Notes: a model not told the origin generated them from the sequence alone. A stretch of 22,936 nt of DNA from Treponema sp. (GCA_031267115.1 JAIRZS010000138.1:1-22936), one strand, 5' to 3'. Shown: positions 14,867-22,674, numbered from the stretch's first letter. Program-made: numbers and translations.

Positions 14867-17337
14867 GCCGGTTCCCCCAGGCTGACCGTACCCGAGGAAT
14901 AAACCGTATCCCCGCCGGGGCTTTTTATCTCGAAACCCAGTTCCTTTTTATCCGCATTGTGGACAAGCTTCATGTGCAGCGGAACACCGGGACGGATAAT
15001 CGAAGAGAATTTGATACGCTTGAACCGGGAAATATATACGCCGGTGCCAAAGTATCTGGAAGCCAAACGCATTACCATTTCAAGCTGGGCCACTCCGGGA
15101 AGTATGCTGCAGCCCGGAAAATGGCCCCGGAAGTAACCGCTTTCCCTGGGGACGGAGAATTCCAGGAGGACCTGGCCGCCGGCCTGTTCCAGCACTGTTT
15201 CCCGGCGTATCTCCCTCATACCGGAAATACTGTGCATAAAAAGCGTTTCCCCGCCGGCGGCAGATGGAGCAGCGGTGTCTTGCGGATCAGCGGCGTCCCG
15301 GCGGGGGGCAAAGAGCGCCTCAATCTCCAATCGCTTTTTCTTGCCCTGGGCGTCCAGGGGAAGCGCCTCAAGGTAACGCCATTTCTTCGGGATTACGGTA
15401 TTCTCGAAGAACTGAAGCAGGTATTCGGTAAAATACCGGTTAATCTCCGCCTTCTCCTTTCCTAAAAACCGCTCCCGCCCAAGGCTGTTCAGCGCCAGCG
15501 CCGCCGCCAGATACTGCCGCCGGTCCTCCAGCGCCACCGCGCACACTTCCGAAACAAGGCCGGTTTGAAGTATACGGCTTTCAACTTCAGGAAGGGAGAT
15601 ACGCTTTTCCTCGATTTTCACAATGGAATCGGCGCGGCCCTTCAAAAGGAAACGTCCGTCCGGGAGAATATCTGCCAGGTCCCCGGTGGTAAACCCCGCC
15701 GGGTCTTTGATATAGGGGGAACGGATCACAAGGCAGCCGTCCGCGTTTTTGCTGATCCGGGCATTGTCAAACGGGGTCCATTCCATGCCGTCTTTGGACT
15801 GACGGTACGCGATCCCGCTGGTTTCGGTGCTGCCGTACACCTCCAAAGGCCAAAACCCAAAAATACCACAGGTCTTTTCCGCTATTTCAGGAGGCACCGC
15901 CCCGCCCGAAGTGAAAATCCAGGGATCCCTGAGCCTGAGGGCCGCCGTCCCGGCATCCGCTTCCCCGAACTGTTCCACGGCCCGTTTCAGAAAAGCGGGA
16001 ACCGTTATGATCATGTAAGATGTATCGTCAAATCTAAGGAATTCTTCGGGAAACTCGATTCGCCTGCGGCGGAAGGGAACCGCAGCGGTAAAGGGAAGAA
16101 GGATGGAAAAGAGTATGCCGTAAATGTGGTGCTGGCTTACAGTGGAACAGAGCTTCCGCTTGAGAAATTCCTCCCCGTATTTGGACAGGATAAAGCGGTT
16201 GTCGTTCTCGAATTCGGTAAGCCGCTGCCGCACCGCCTTGGGTTTCCCGGTAGTCCCGGAAGTGTACATCATGATCACCGTCTCGTCCGCGACAATAGGC
16301 GGGACGGGATCCGCCCGCAAAGCCGCCATCCCGCCGGGGCTTACCGGGGAGGCCATGAATTTCCGGATATCGACGGCATCTTCCGAACCCGCCGCCCGAT
16401 CGGTCAGAAAGGCGACGCCCGGACCGCGAATCTCCCGAATATAGGCGGGCGAAATATTGGCGGTAAGGAGTATCTCTTTTTTACACTGAAGCAGGGCGGC
16501 AAAAGCGGCGAGAAAATACCAGCAATCCTCTACATGGAGTATCCATTTTTCGGAATCGCGGGACCGGATCAGGGCGCGCAGACGGGCGCTGTCGTCCAGA
16601 AAATCCTGCCAGGTTTTGTATACGCCGTCATTCCAGATTTGTTCATAACACAGCACGGTCTCCGGCAGCCGTGATTTAGCGCTAAATTGCGAAAGCGGGA
16701 AGGCTTTTGGCATCTTTTTATCCGTGATTTTCCGGACGATAAACTCACCGGCAAATAGTACGCCTATTAGTATATACGAAATCCCCCCGTTGTACAGTGA
16801 CCAAAAGGCGTCGGAAGCCCAAAATACGCTGTAAACCGCGACCACGCCATTGAAAATGAAGAAAACACACCAGAGAGCCGTTACCTTGCGGCAGTAGGCC
16901 TCGACCCGTTTTTCCGCCAGGGAACCTTTGATGCTTTTGTCCTGCAAAACGGCAAATCTGAATATCATCACCGGCGGGAAAAACAGAGTTCCCCCGAAAA
17001 CAACGAGGAAAAGGGCGTTCATCAGGACCGGGTAAAGCTTAAGAATGAGGGGGGAATTGGTAAAGAGGCAGAGGAGGCCGACAACGCCAAGCAGGACAAC
17101 GTTAAAGATGCGGGAGCCGGGGGCGAACCGGGCCTTTTTCAAGGGCTGTCCGGAACCGGATTCCGGACCTTCACGGGGAAGCGGCTTTTTTTTCGCGCTC
17201 AGCGCCAAAAAAGATACCAGGGCGACGGCTATCACGAAAAGGGAAAAAGCCCTGACCGGCACTTTAAGTATTACCAAAAAGCAAAATACCAGAACCGGAT
17301 ACGCCACAGCCAGGACCGCGAGCAAAATCTGGACCAT
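14863..17337 (-). CDS. Three-part fusion: COG4648-like membrane domain, acyl-AMP ligase, ApeI/FabZ-like hotdog dehydratase
   Basis: The 824-residue product holds three proteins in one chain. Residues 1-215 are a membrane region with about six hydrophobic segments, like COG4648 (ApeG). Residues about 220-690 are an AMP-forming ligase. It has the P-loop MMYTSGTTGKPKAV, then GSTETSG, TTGDLADILPDGRF and KGRADSIVKIEEKR, and near the end LPLDAQGKKKR with the catalytic Lys. Residues about 715-824 are a hotdog domain with RGHFPGCSILPGVAQLE, the FabZ/ApeI dehydratase motif. In known clusters the order is separate genes G, H, I, so this is a co-linear fusion. It is the first gene of the operon. It presumably activates an acid starter and dehydrates a 3-hydroxyacyl thioester. 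ATG 17337 has only a weak AGG upstream. Confidence 0.85.
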   Translation of the reverse strand: MVQILLAVLAVAYPVLVFCFLVILKVPVRAFSLFVIAVALVSFLALSAKKKPLPREGPESGSGQPLKKARFAPGSRIFNVVLLGVVGLLCLFTNSPLILKLYPVLMNALFLVVFGGTLFFPPVMIFRFAVLQDKSIKGSLAEKRVEAYCRKVTALWCVFFIFNGVVAVYSVFWASDAFWSLYNGGISYILIGVLFAGEFIVRKITDKKMPKAFPLSQFSAKSRLPETVLCYEQIWNDGVYKTWQDFLDDSARLRALIRSRDSEKWILHVEDCWYFLAAFAALLQCKKEILLTANISPAYIREIRGPGVAFLTDRAAGSEDAVDIRKFMASPVSPGGMAALRADPVPPIVADETVIMMYTSGTTGKPKAVRQRLTEFENDNRFILSKYGEEFLKRKLCSTVSQHHIYGILFSILLPFTAAVPFRRRRIEFPEEFLRFDDTSYMIITVPAFLKRAVEQFGEADAGTAALRLRDPWIFTSGGAVPPEIAEKTCGIFGFWPLEVYGSTETSGIAYRQSKDGMEWTPFDNARISKNADGCLVIRSPYIKDPAGFTTGDLADILPDGRFLLKGRADSIVKIEEKRISLPEVESRILQTGLVSEVCAVALEDRRQYLAAALALNSLGRERFLGKEKAEINRYFTEYLLQFFENTVIPKKWRYLEALPLDAQGKKKRLEIEALFAPRRDAADPQDTAAPSAAGGETLFMHSISGMREIRRETVLEQAGGQVLLEFSVPRESGYFRGHFPGCSILPGVAQLEMVMRLASRYFGTGVYISRFKRIKFSSIIRPGVPLHMKLVHNADKKELGFEIKSPGGDTVYSSGTVSLGEPA

Positions 17338-17426
17338 GGCTAAAGTTTACCTAAAAGCGCGGTTTTCGGACAGTCTCGGTTAAATTGGTACAGCAGTTTA
17401 ACATTACGAAGATTTTTAAAAAACCC

Positions 17427-17542
17427 GGGCGCATTTCCGGCGCTCCGCGCCGGAAACCGGGCTTTGCGGGGTTCCGCTTCGCTCCATTCTTTGCGCCTGG
17501 CAGCGCAAAGAACGCTCACGCGCCCCTCCAATCCCTTGCGCG
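17427..17542 (+). repeat. Modular hairpin repeat, copy 3 (diverged stems)
   Basis: This copy has the same framework as copies 1 and 2: GGGCGCAT (17427-17434), then ACCGGGCTTT, and CAATCCCTTGCGCG (17529-17542). The stems differ. The first hairpin is TTCCGGCGC/GCGCCGGAA, and the second is built on TTCTTTGCGC/GCGCAAAGAA. It lies between the start of the lipid operon and the promoter of the dehydrogenase/ABC operon. Confidence 0.75.
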
Positions 17543-17790
17543 GTTAGGTAAAGGCGCTTTTCCCGTAAAATCCTCCCCGGTTTCGCCGTCCCTGCTTTAC
17601 GCGCCGCCCATCGGATTGGCCCCCGACACTCCCGATTCTAAGCGGAATTATCCCCCAGTTCCTTGCCGCTGCATAACGGCATATGAATATTTCCTCTAAT
17701 TGCCGGAGCGAAGGGCTGATAGAGGCAGTATCTTTTCTTTTGTGAATCCTGGGTACAGTCAATTTTTTTACAAATTTTTGTAAATTTTTT
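17543..17790. other. Intergenic stretch between the repeat and the ABC-operon promoter, no gene recognised
   Basis: I see no convincing gene here. Open frames on the minus strand (for example 17544-17828) lack family resemblance and run through promoter sequence. The stretch shifts from GC-rich to AT-rich around 17640-17700, which may mark a junction between older and newer DNA. The minus-strand promoter of the lipid operon should lie near 17340-17420, but I cannot point to a clear -35/-10 pair. Confidence 0.5.
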
Positions 17791-17791
17791 C

Positions 17792-17820
17792 TTGACAACC
17801 CCATAGGCCCATGATAACAT
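17792..17820 (+). promoter_or_regulatory. Promoter P1 of the dehydrogenase/ABC transporter operon
   Basis: A perfect -35 TTGACA (17792-17797) is followed by a 17-base spacer and -10 TAACAT (17815-17820). The upstream side is A/T-rich (GTAAATTTTTT). The expected transcript start is near 17827, inside the operator palindrome. The same -35, spacing and -10 occur at 22603-22631. Confidence 0.8.
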
Positions 17821-17856
17821 ATTAACAATAACGTGAATGATAACGTTATTGTTAAT
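17821..17856 (+). promoter_or_regulatory. Operator O1, 14-bp-arm palindrome with a LacI-type AACGTT core
   Basis: ATTAACAATAACGT (17821-17834) and its exact reverse complement (17843-17856) flank an 8-base spacer. Inside lies a second perfect palindrome, ATAACGTTAT (17840-17849). The central CG flanked by A/T resembles operators of LacI-family sugar regulators. The position over the predicted transcript start implies repression. No regulator gene is in the window. Confidence 0.75.
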
Positions 17857-17874
17857 CTTATTTACTGAGGAAAC

Positions 17875-18939
17875 ATGCAAACAACAATGAAGGGTGCGTA
17901 CTTTCCCGGAAATAGTACGGTTATTTTAAAGGATGTACCGATTCCGCAACCTGCTTATGGGCAAGTGTTGGTCAAGATGAAAGCGTGTACTATCTGCGGC
18001 ACTGATATTAGGGCGGCTTATCGTGAGCATACAGGGAAGGGTGCCGAAGCTTACCAAAACAAAATTGCCGGGCATGAGCCTTGTGGGGTGGTCGTGGAAG
18101 AGGGACCGGGTATTAGGCGGTTCCACAAAGACAGCCGTGTGATTGTCTACCACATATCGGGCTGTGGTGTTTGTCACCACTGCCGCATGGGGGCTATGAT
18201 TAGTTGTTCCTCGACTGCCCTGCGGGCCGCTTATGGCTGGCAGCGGGACGGCGGAATGGCCGACTACATCCTCTGCGACGAAAAGGACTTAGTGGAGTTA
18301 CCGCCGAATCTTAGCTATACCGATGGCGCTCAGGTAGCTTGCGGCTTTGGTACAGTGTATGAAGCGTTCGAAAAAATTGGCGTAAGCACTAACGATGCCG
18401 TCTTGGTTACTGGTTTGGGGCCGGTGGGTCTTGGCGCACTGATGCTGGCGAAGGCTATGGGTGCAAGAAAACTAATCGGTGTGGAGATAAACGACGAGCG
18501 TATCGCACTGGCAAAAAAACTCGGGCTTTTACACGAAGCCTTTAAGCCCGGCCCTGATACGGTAGCGCAAATTAAGGCGGTAACCGGTGGTTACGGCGTT
18601 GAACGTGCTCTCGATGCCAGCGCCAATGACGAAGCGCGTCAAATCGCCATCCGCGCAACCCGGCAGTCGGGAAAAATCACCTTTGTCGGCGAAGGAAACA
18701 CCGTACACTTTAACCCAAGCCCCGATATAATCCACGACGAGAAAACGATTGTGGGCAGTTGGGTAACGAGCATATGGCGTATGGAAGACCTCGTTGATCG
18801 GCTTGTCAACTGGAATTTACACCCCGAGGTTCTCGTGACGCACCGTTTCCCCCTCGCAAAGGTCGACGAAGCTTACGCGCTTATGGCAAGCGGAAAATGC
18901 GGCAAAGTGGCGGTATGCTGGGAGGAAGAACTAAAATAG
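17875..18939 (+). CDS. Zinc-dependent alcohol/polyol dehydrogenase (MDR family)
   Basis: The 354-residue product is a medium-chain dehydrogenase. The catalytic zinc ligands are in CTICGTDI and GHEP. The structural zinc site is the four-Cys cluster GCGVCHHCRMGAMISC. The nucleotide fold has VTGLGPVGLG (about 180-190), with Glu in GVEIN at the end of the second strand favouring NAD over NADP. It resembles the sorbitol/threonine dehydrogenase branch. First in an operon with a sugar-type importer, it probably oxidises the imported polyol or sugar derivative. ATG 17875 is 4 bases after GAGG, which is short. An in-frame ATG at 17887 (MKGAYF) is an alternative start closer to the family's usual N-terminus, but 16 bases from the same site. 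Confidence 0.88.
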   Translation: MQTTMKGAYFPGNSTVILKDVPIPQPAYGQVLVKMKACTICGTDIRAAYREHTGKGAEAYQNKIAGHEPCGVVVEEGPGIRRFHKDSRVIVYHISGCGVCHHCRMGAMISCSSTALRAAYGWQRDGGMADYILCDEKDLVELPPNLSYTDGAQVACGFGTVYEAFEKIGVSTNDAVLVTGLGPVGLGALMLAKAMGARKLIGVEINDERIALAKKLGLLHEAFKPGPDTVAQIKAVTGGYGVERALDASANDEARQIAIRATRQSGKITFVGEGNTVHFNPSPDIIHDEKTIVGSWVTSIWRMEDLVDRLVNWNLHPEVLVTHRFPLAKVDEAYALMASGKCGKVAVCWEEELK

Positions 18940-19009
18940 GGACATTAATATTATATCATGTTCTTTGGGTGAGTATTCACCTGAATATATTAAAGCAGAG
19001 GAGAGAAAA

Positions 19010-20299
19010 ATGGAAAAACAGAAGATTTTTTCGGGTTTGATGGCGGCAGTCCTATTAATTGTCGTCCTGGCTGTCCCTGTATTCGCAAGGGGCGGAAACG
19101 ACAGTTCGGCGCAGAACTCCAGACCACTCAACATTTTGATGCAGGCGCAACAGGCAACGGATGGTACCCTGGCGGTTCTTGATGAGTTTGTTAAGGCCAC
19201 GGGCATCAGGGTAAATATTGATGTTCTGCCCTATGAGCAGATGGTTTCAAAAGCCCAAGTAGCACTTTCATCAGGCGATTCCAGTTATGATGTTATTCAG
19301 TTTGACTACATGTATACAGTACAATTTGCCAATGCAAACTGGATTAGGGACTTGGGACCTTTTATTCAATCAAGCAATTATGATGTGAACGATTTTCTAC
19401 CCGGGTTTATGAATGCGCTGTCCTATAACGGTAAAACCTATGCGTTACCCGTATATGGTGAAAGCACTATGCTCGTATATAATAAAGAACATTTCGCCAA
19501 AGCGGGTATTGCAAAGGTTCCTGGGACCAAAACCGAATTTGAAGATACCCTTAATAAACTAAAGGCTGCAGGTATTCCTGTACCCTTTGTCGGCCGCGGT
19601 GCCAGGGATCCCGGCCAAAACGTGTATGTTTGGTCCGGCTTCTTCCTGGCTATGGGCGGCAAATGGTTTACAAACGGCAAACTTACCGTTAACAGCCCTG
19701 CGGGGATTGAATCAATGAAGTATTATGCGAATCTTCTTAGAAATTACGGCACCCCCGGCGGCACCCTTTCACACGACCAGGTTTTGCTCAATATGCAGCA
19801 GGGTAATGCGGCTATGATGATAGATACTACAAATTGGTGCGCCTCGCTGGAAAATCCGGCAAATTCAACAGTGGCTGGCAAGGTAGGTTATGCCGAAACT
19901 CCTGCCGATCTTGCGGCTCCCAGTGTATTTTGTACCGGTTTTGCCATTCCCACGGCCGCCAGGAATCCCGAGGCTTCATGGAAATTTATCCAGTGGGCTC
20001 TCAGTAAGGAAGTCCAACTATCCACCACCCTCAGCGGCGAGCGTATTGATGTTACCCGGAGAAGCGTCATGAATGATCCCCAGTTCTTAACGAAGGTCAA
20101 TTATGATAATGGCAATTGGCTTAAAGCCGCCCTGGGAGGGATGAGCAAATGCGATCCTGACTATAGGCCGAGAATAGCCGATTGGGCAAAACTCGGCGAT
20201 GCTGTCGCCGGTGCTTTAAGCTCCGTCACTTCAGGACAAACGACCGCCGAAGCTGCCCTTGCGCAGGTAGACGCCGAAGCCGGAAACATTAAGCCTTAA
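19010..20299 (+). CDS. ABC transporter sugar-binding protein (family 1 extracellular solute-binding protein)
   Basis: From ATG 19010 the product has 429 residues, usual for the MalE/UgpB group. It has a basic start, a hydrophobic segment (about 8-26) and a likely cut after VFA. No lipobox Cys is present, so it should be a free periplasmic protein. Family traits include YDVIQFDYMY, YALPVYGESTMLVYNKEHFAKAGI, and the late FCTGFAIPTAARNPEASWKFIQW. A longer frame from a TTG at 18965 would add 15 residues before the signal peptide, so I prefer 19010, which has GGAGAG 4-5 bases upstream. It sits 70 bases after the dehydrogenase gene. The ligand is probably a carbohydrate or polyol. Confidence 0.9.
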   Translation: MEKQKIFSGLMAAVLLIVVLAVPVFARGGNDSSAQNSRPLNILMQAQQATDGTLAVLDEFVKATGIRVNIDVLPYEQMVSKAQVALSSGDSSYDVIQFDYMYTVQFANANWIRDLGPFIQSSNYDVNDFLPGFMNALSYNGKTYALPVYGESTMLVYNKEHFAKAGIAKVPGTKTEFEDTLNKLKAAGIPVPFVGRGARDPGQNVYVWSGFFLAMGGKWFTNGKLTVNSPAGIESMKYYANLLRNYGTPGGTLSHDQVLLNMQQGNAAMMIDTTNWCASLENPANSTVAGKVGYAETPADLAAPSVFCTGFAIPTAARNPEASWKFIQWALSKEVQLSTTLSGERIDVTRRSVMNDPQFLTKVNYDNGNWLKAALGGMSKCDPDYRPRIADWAKLGDAVAGALSSVTSGQTTAEAALAQVDAEAGNIKP

Positions 20300-20321
20300 C
20301 TTACTCATATCAGTCTTTGAG

Positions 20322-20365
20322 AAATAATATCTCCGGTTCTTTTGAGCCAGAGATATTATTTTTTT
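20322..20365 (+). terminator. Terminator-like hairpin between binding-protein and permease genes
   Basis: AATAATATCTC (20323-20333) pairs with GAGATATTATT (20350-20360), extended inward by GG/CC and followed by a run of seven T (20359-20365). Within an operon it can stop a share of transcripts, or shield the upstream mRNA from 3' decay, so that more binding protein than permease is made. Confidence 0.8.
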
Positions 20366-20397
20366 GTGATAAAACAAGTCCAATAAGGAGAGAAAGA

Positions 20398-21327
20398 ATG
20401 CGCAATTCAGGAATTATTCCGAAAAAATCATGGCGATCCCGTTTTGTGCGTACAATAACACTGGAAAGTAAAAATTCATGGAAGCTGGCGGTATATCCTG
20501 GTATCATTTTACTGTTTATTATAACCATAGTACCTACGCTTTACGCTCTTTTTTTGAGTCTCCAGTCATACAATCTTGCAAAACCGAATGAACGGCATTT
20601 TAATTTTTTCCTGAATTATGTGAATATTTTTTTAGACAGGCGTTTTTGGAACGGCTTTGCAAAAACAGCCACATTTACGGTGGTTTCCCTGTGTGCTGAA
20701 TTGATACTCGGGATGCTGCTGGCTCTGAGCCTTACCAAGTCTGTTCTGTTAAAAAGTTTTGTACATATATGCATCCTTATTCCAATGATAACCACACCGG
20801 TAGTAGTGGGCCTTGTGTGGAAAATGTTTTACGACGTCCAGTTTGGCATGTTGAATTATTTACTGGGTTTTTTCGGCATAGGTTCCATAGACATGGTAGG
20901 AAATAATAAACTGGCGCTGCTTTCCCTTATCATTATCGATATTTGGGAGTGGACGCCCTATGTAACATTGATTTTGCTGGCGGGGCTGCAGTCTCTTCCA
21001 ATAGAACCTTATGAATCCGCAATTGTTGACGGCGCAGGCAGTCTGGCGATATTTCGCTGGATAACGCTTCCCCTCTTAATGCCTGTCCTGAGCGTTGCGG
21101 TCATCTTCCGGTTTATGGATCTGTTTAAATGGATGGACACGATCTATGTTGTAACCTTTGGGGGACCGGGATTTGAAACGGAAACATTAAGCTATTACAC
21201 GTATGCGAATACCTTTAAATTTCTTGAAATAGGATACGGTTCGGCCCTATGTATATTTATGCTAATAGTAATACTGGTAATATGTAATAATGTAGGCAAG
21301 AAAATACTGATGAAAGGGCGAGGGTAA
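20398..21327 (+). CDS. Sugar ABC transporter permease, MalF/UgpA type
   Basis: From ATG 20398 (AAGGAGAG 6 bases upstream) the product has 309 residues and six hydrophobic segments. The cytoplasmic EAA loop that docks the ATPase is ESAIVDGAGSLAIFRWITLP, about residues 210-230. A longer frame from 20317 would translate the terminator hairpin and is rejected. The gene precedes the second permease with 2 bases between them. Specificity follows the binding protein and cannot be read here. Confidence 0.92.
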   Translation: MRNSGIIPKKSWRSRFVRTITLESKNSWKLAVYPGIILLFIITIVPTLYALFLSLQSYNLAKPNERHFNFFLNYVNIFLDRRFWNGFAKTATFTVVSLCAELILGMLLALSLTKSVLLKSFVHICILIPMITTPVVVGLVWKMFYDVQFGMLNYLLGFFGIGSIDMVGNNKLALLSLIIIDIWEWTPYVTLILLAGLQSLPIEPYESAIVDGAGSLAIFRWITLPLLMPVLSVAVIFRFMDLFKWMDTIYVVTFGGPGFETETLSYYTYANTFKFLEIGYGSALCIFMLIVILVICNNVGKKILMKGRG

Positions 21328-21329
21328 AA

Positions 21330-22157
21330 ATGAAGGAAAAGCTCCATCAAACAATAGTACATAATGTTTTTATTTGGATATGCGTATTAATTTTTGTTTT
21401 TCCTTTTTATTGGCTTGTGACGACATCATTTAAAAACCGGTCGGATTCTTTTGCCATGCCGCCAAAATGGATTTTTACGCCAATATTGGATAACTTTGTA
21501 AAAGTTTTTGCCAGCGGGACCTTTGTATCCAGTTATTATAACAGCTTAATCATAGCAATTGCATCAACGACGATCAGCCTTCTGGTCGGTATACCGATGG
21601 CATACGGATTAAGTAACCGGTTCACGGTGAAGAACAGGCAGGGAATATTGCTGTGGATACTATCAACCAAGATGGCGCCTCCGATGATGGTGGCAATACC
21701 TTTTTATATGATATTTATGGTACTGCATCTGAGGGATTCCTATATCGGGATGATATTAATCTATTTAATATTCAATTTATCCTTTGCAGTGTGGATGCTG
21801 CACGGGTTCATAGACGGAATACCGAAGGAACTGGAAGAAGCGGCACGGGTAGACGGGGCGATGCGGATAAGCGCGTTGTTTAGAATAATTGTACCCATGA
21901 TAAAAGGAGGGATAGCGGCAACAGGTATAATCTGTTTTATAACATCATGGAATGAATTTTTAATGGCCCTTTTGCTGACATCGTCAAGTACAAAAACAGT
22001 ACCGGTGGCGATAACTAATTTTATCACCTTGACTGAAGGGATCCGATGGGGGGAAATCGCCGCAGCCAGCGTATTGGTAACAATACCGGTGATAGTGATG
22101 GGAATCTGTGTACGTAAATATTTGATTGCCGGCATGACCATGGGCGCCGTAAAATAA
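21330..22157 (+). CDS. Sugar ABC transporter permease, MalG/UgpE type
   Basis: The 275-residue product has six hydrophobic segments. The N-terminus has the family-typical FPFYWLVTTSFKN, and the EAA loop is LEEAARVDGAMRISALFRIIVP (about 165-187). It begins 2 bases after the first permease gene, with GGGCGAGGG as a likely ribosome site. No ATPase gene follows, so the importer probably uses a shared MsmX/UgpC-type ATPase encoded elsewhere, as in many such operons. Confidence 0.92.
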   Translation: MKEKLHQTIVHNVFIWICVLIFVFPFYWLVTTSFKNRSDSFAMPPKWIFTPILDNFVKVFASGTFVSSYYNSLIIAIASTTISLLVGIPMAYGLSNRFTVKNRQGILLWILSTKMAPPMMVAIPFYMIFMVLHLRDSYIGMILIYLIFNLSFAVWMLHGFIDGIPKELEEAARVDGAMRISALFRIIVPMIKGGIAATGIICFITSWNEFLMALLLTSSSTKTVPVAITNFITLTEGIRWGEIAAASVLVTIPVIVMGICVRKYLIAGMTMGAVK

Positions 22158-22171
22158 AGACTTGTAAGAAT

Positions 22172-22194
22172 CCGTGTAAACAGCACGGTTTCTT
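22172..22194 (+). terminator. Weak terminator-like hairpin after the permease genes
   Basis: CCGTG (22172-22176) pairs with CACGG (22184-22188), followed by TTTCTTT. The stem is short. It lies 15 bases after the second permease stop and may end the operon in part. Confidence 0.4.
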
Positions 22195-22223
22195 TAGTAA
22201 TAATTTTCAGGAGAAAAATACAA

Positions 22224-22484
22224 ATGACAGGCAGAGAACGGGTCAGGGGGATTTGTATATTACAAGGATGACTGGGACAAGGCAAAAGACAATCTCCGGG
22301 CGTTTTGGAACGGGGAAGACATTGGCCGGCCCTGTATGGCGGTATTTGCCCCGCGGACTGAAAAGTCAAGGCAATTTCCCGAACTACAGAGCGGCCCCTG
22401 GGCCGGGAGCATGGAACAGTACGCTGACGGCGATATTAAATCGATTACAAAATGGTGGACCGATCCGGGCGCATCCTGCCGCTT
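22224..22484 (+). pseudogene. Broken gene start, possibly uroporphyrinogen-decarboxylase-like
   Basis: ATG 22224 follows a good AGGAG site and starts MTGRERV, a common opening of UroD-like methyltransferase proteins, but this frame stops after 15 codons (TGA 22269-22271). Another frame from about 22255 reads YYKDDWDKAKDNLRAFW, then GRPCMAVFAPR and ITKWWTD. That looks like a real protein N-terminus but has no start codon of its own. It then runs into repeat copy 2 at 22467 and loses all sense. I read it as a frameshifted or recombined gene head whose body is gone. The family call is from memory and tentative. Confidence 0.5.
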
Positions 22485-22561
22485 ACGCGGCAGGACCGGG
22501 CTTTACGCTTGTATCTTTTTTGCCTTCGGCAAAAAAGGATACCGCTTCAATCCCTTGCGCG
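22467..22561 (+). repeat. Modular hairpin repeat, copy 2
   Basis: The copy runs GGGCGCAT (22467-22474), hairpin CCTGCCGC/GCGGCAGG, ACCGGGCTTT, a second hairpin TTTTTTGCC/GGCAAAAAA, and ends in CAATCCCTTGCGCG. Bases 22493-22561 match copy 1 in reverse orientation almost exactly. The copy interrupts a broken gene on its left and lies 41 bases before promoter P2 on its right. Confidence 0.88.
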
Positions 22562-22602
22562 TTCCGTACCGGGGCTTTTTTTAAAAATTCTGTAAATTTT
22601 TC

Positions 22603-22631
22603 TTGACAAAGAAATAGACCGGTGGTAACAT
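22603..22631 (+). promoter_or_regulatory. Promoter P2, near-duplicate of P1
   Basis: TTGACA (22603-22608), a 17-base spacer and TAACAT (22626-22631) are identical in boxes and spacing to P1. The upstream TGTAAATTTTTCTTGACA also matches P1 closely. The spacers differ, so this is a shared or duplicated control region and not an exact copy. Confidence 0.8.
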
Positions 22632-22674
22632 ATTATCAATAACGTGAACAATAACGTGAACGTTATTATTTAAT
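22632..22674 (+). promoter_or_regulatory. Operator O2, with tandem AATAACGTGAAC half-sites and a palindrome
   Basis: AATAACGTGAAC occurs twice in tandem (22638-22649 and 22650-22661). The second copy forms AATAACGT-GA-ACGTTATT (22650-22667). The outer ATTATCAATAACGT differs from the left arm of O1 at one base. It overlaps the predicted transcript start, so the same LacI-type repressor probably binds both operators, here with an extra half-site. Confidence 0.72.

Noticed and set aside
15565..16674. 369-codon open frame on the plus strand
   Set aside because: It is antisense to the AMP-ligase part of the fusion gene, has no family resemblance, and is rich in Gly/Arg/Pro as expected for a shadow frame.
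17544..17880. Minus-strand open frames of 80-94 codons upstream of the dehydrogenase
   Set aside because: They run through the P1 promoter and operator, have no recognisable family, and lack convincing ribosome sites.
1926..22561. CRISPR array or integron attC sites as an explanation for the repeats
   Set aside because: The copies are thousands of bases apart and in both orientations, without spacers, and I could not find the paired RYYYAAC/GTTRRRY boxes of attC sites.
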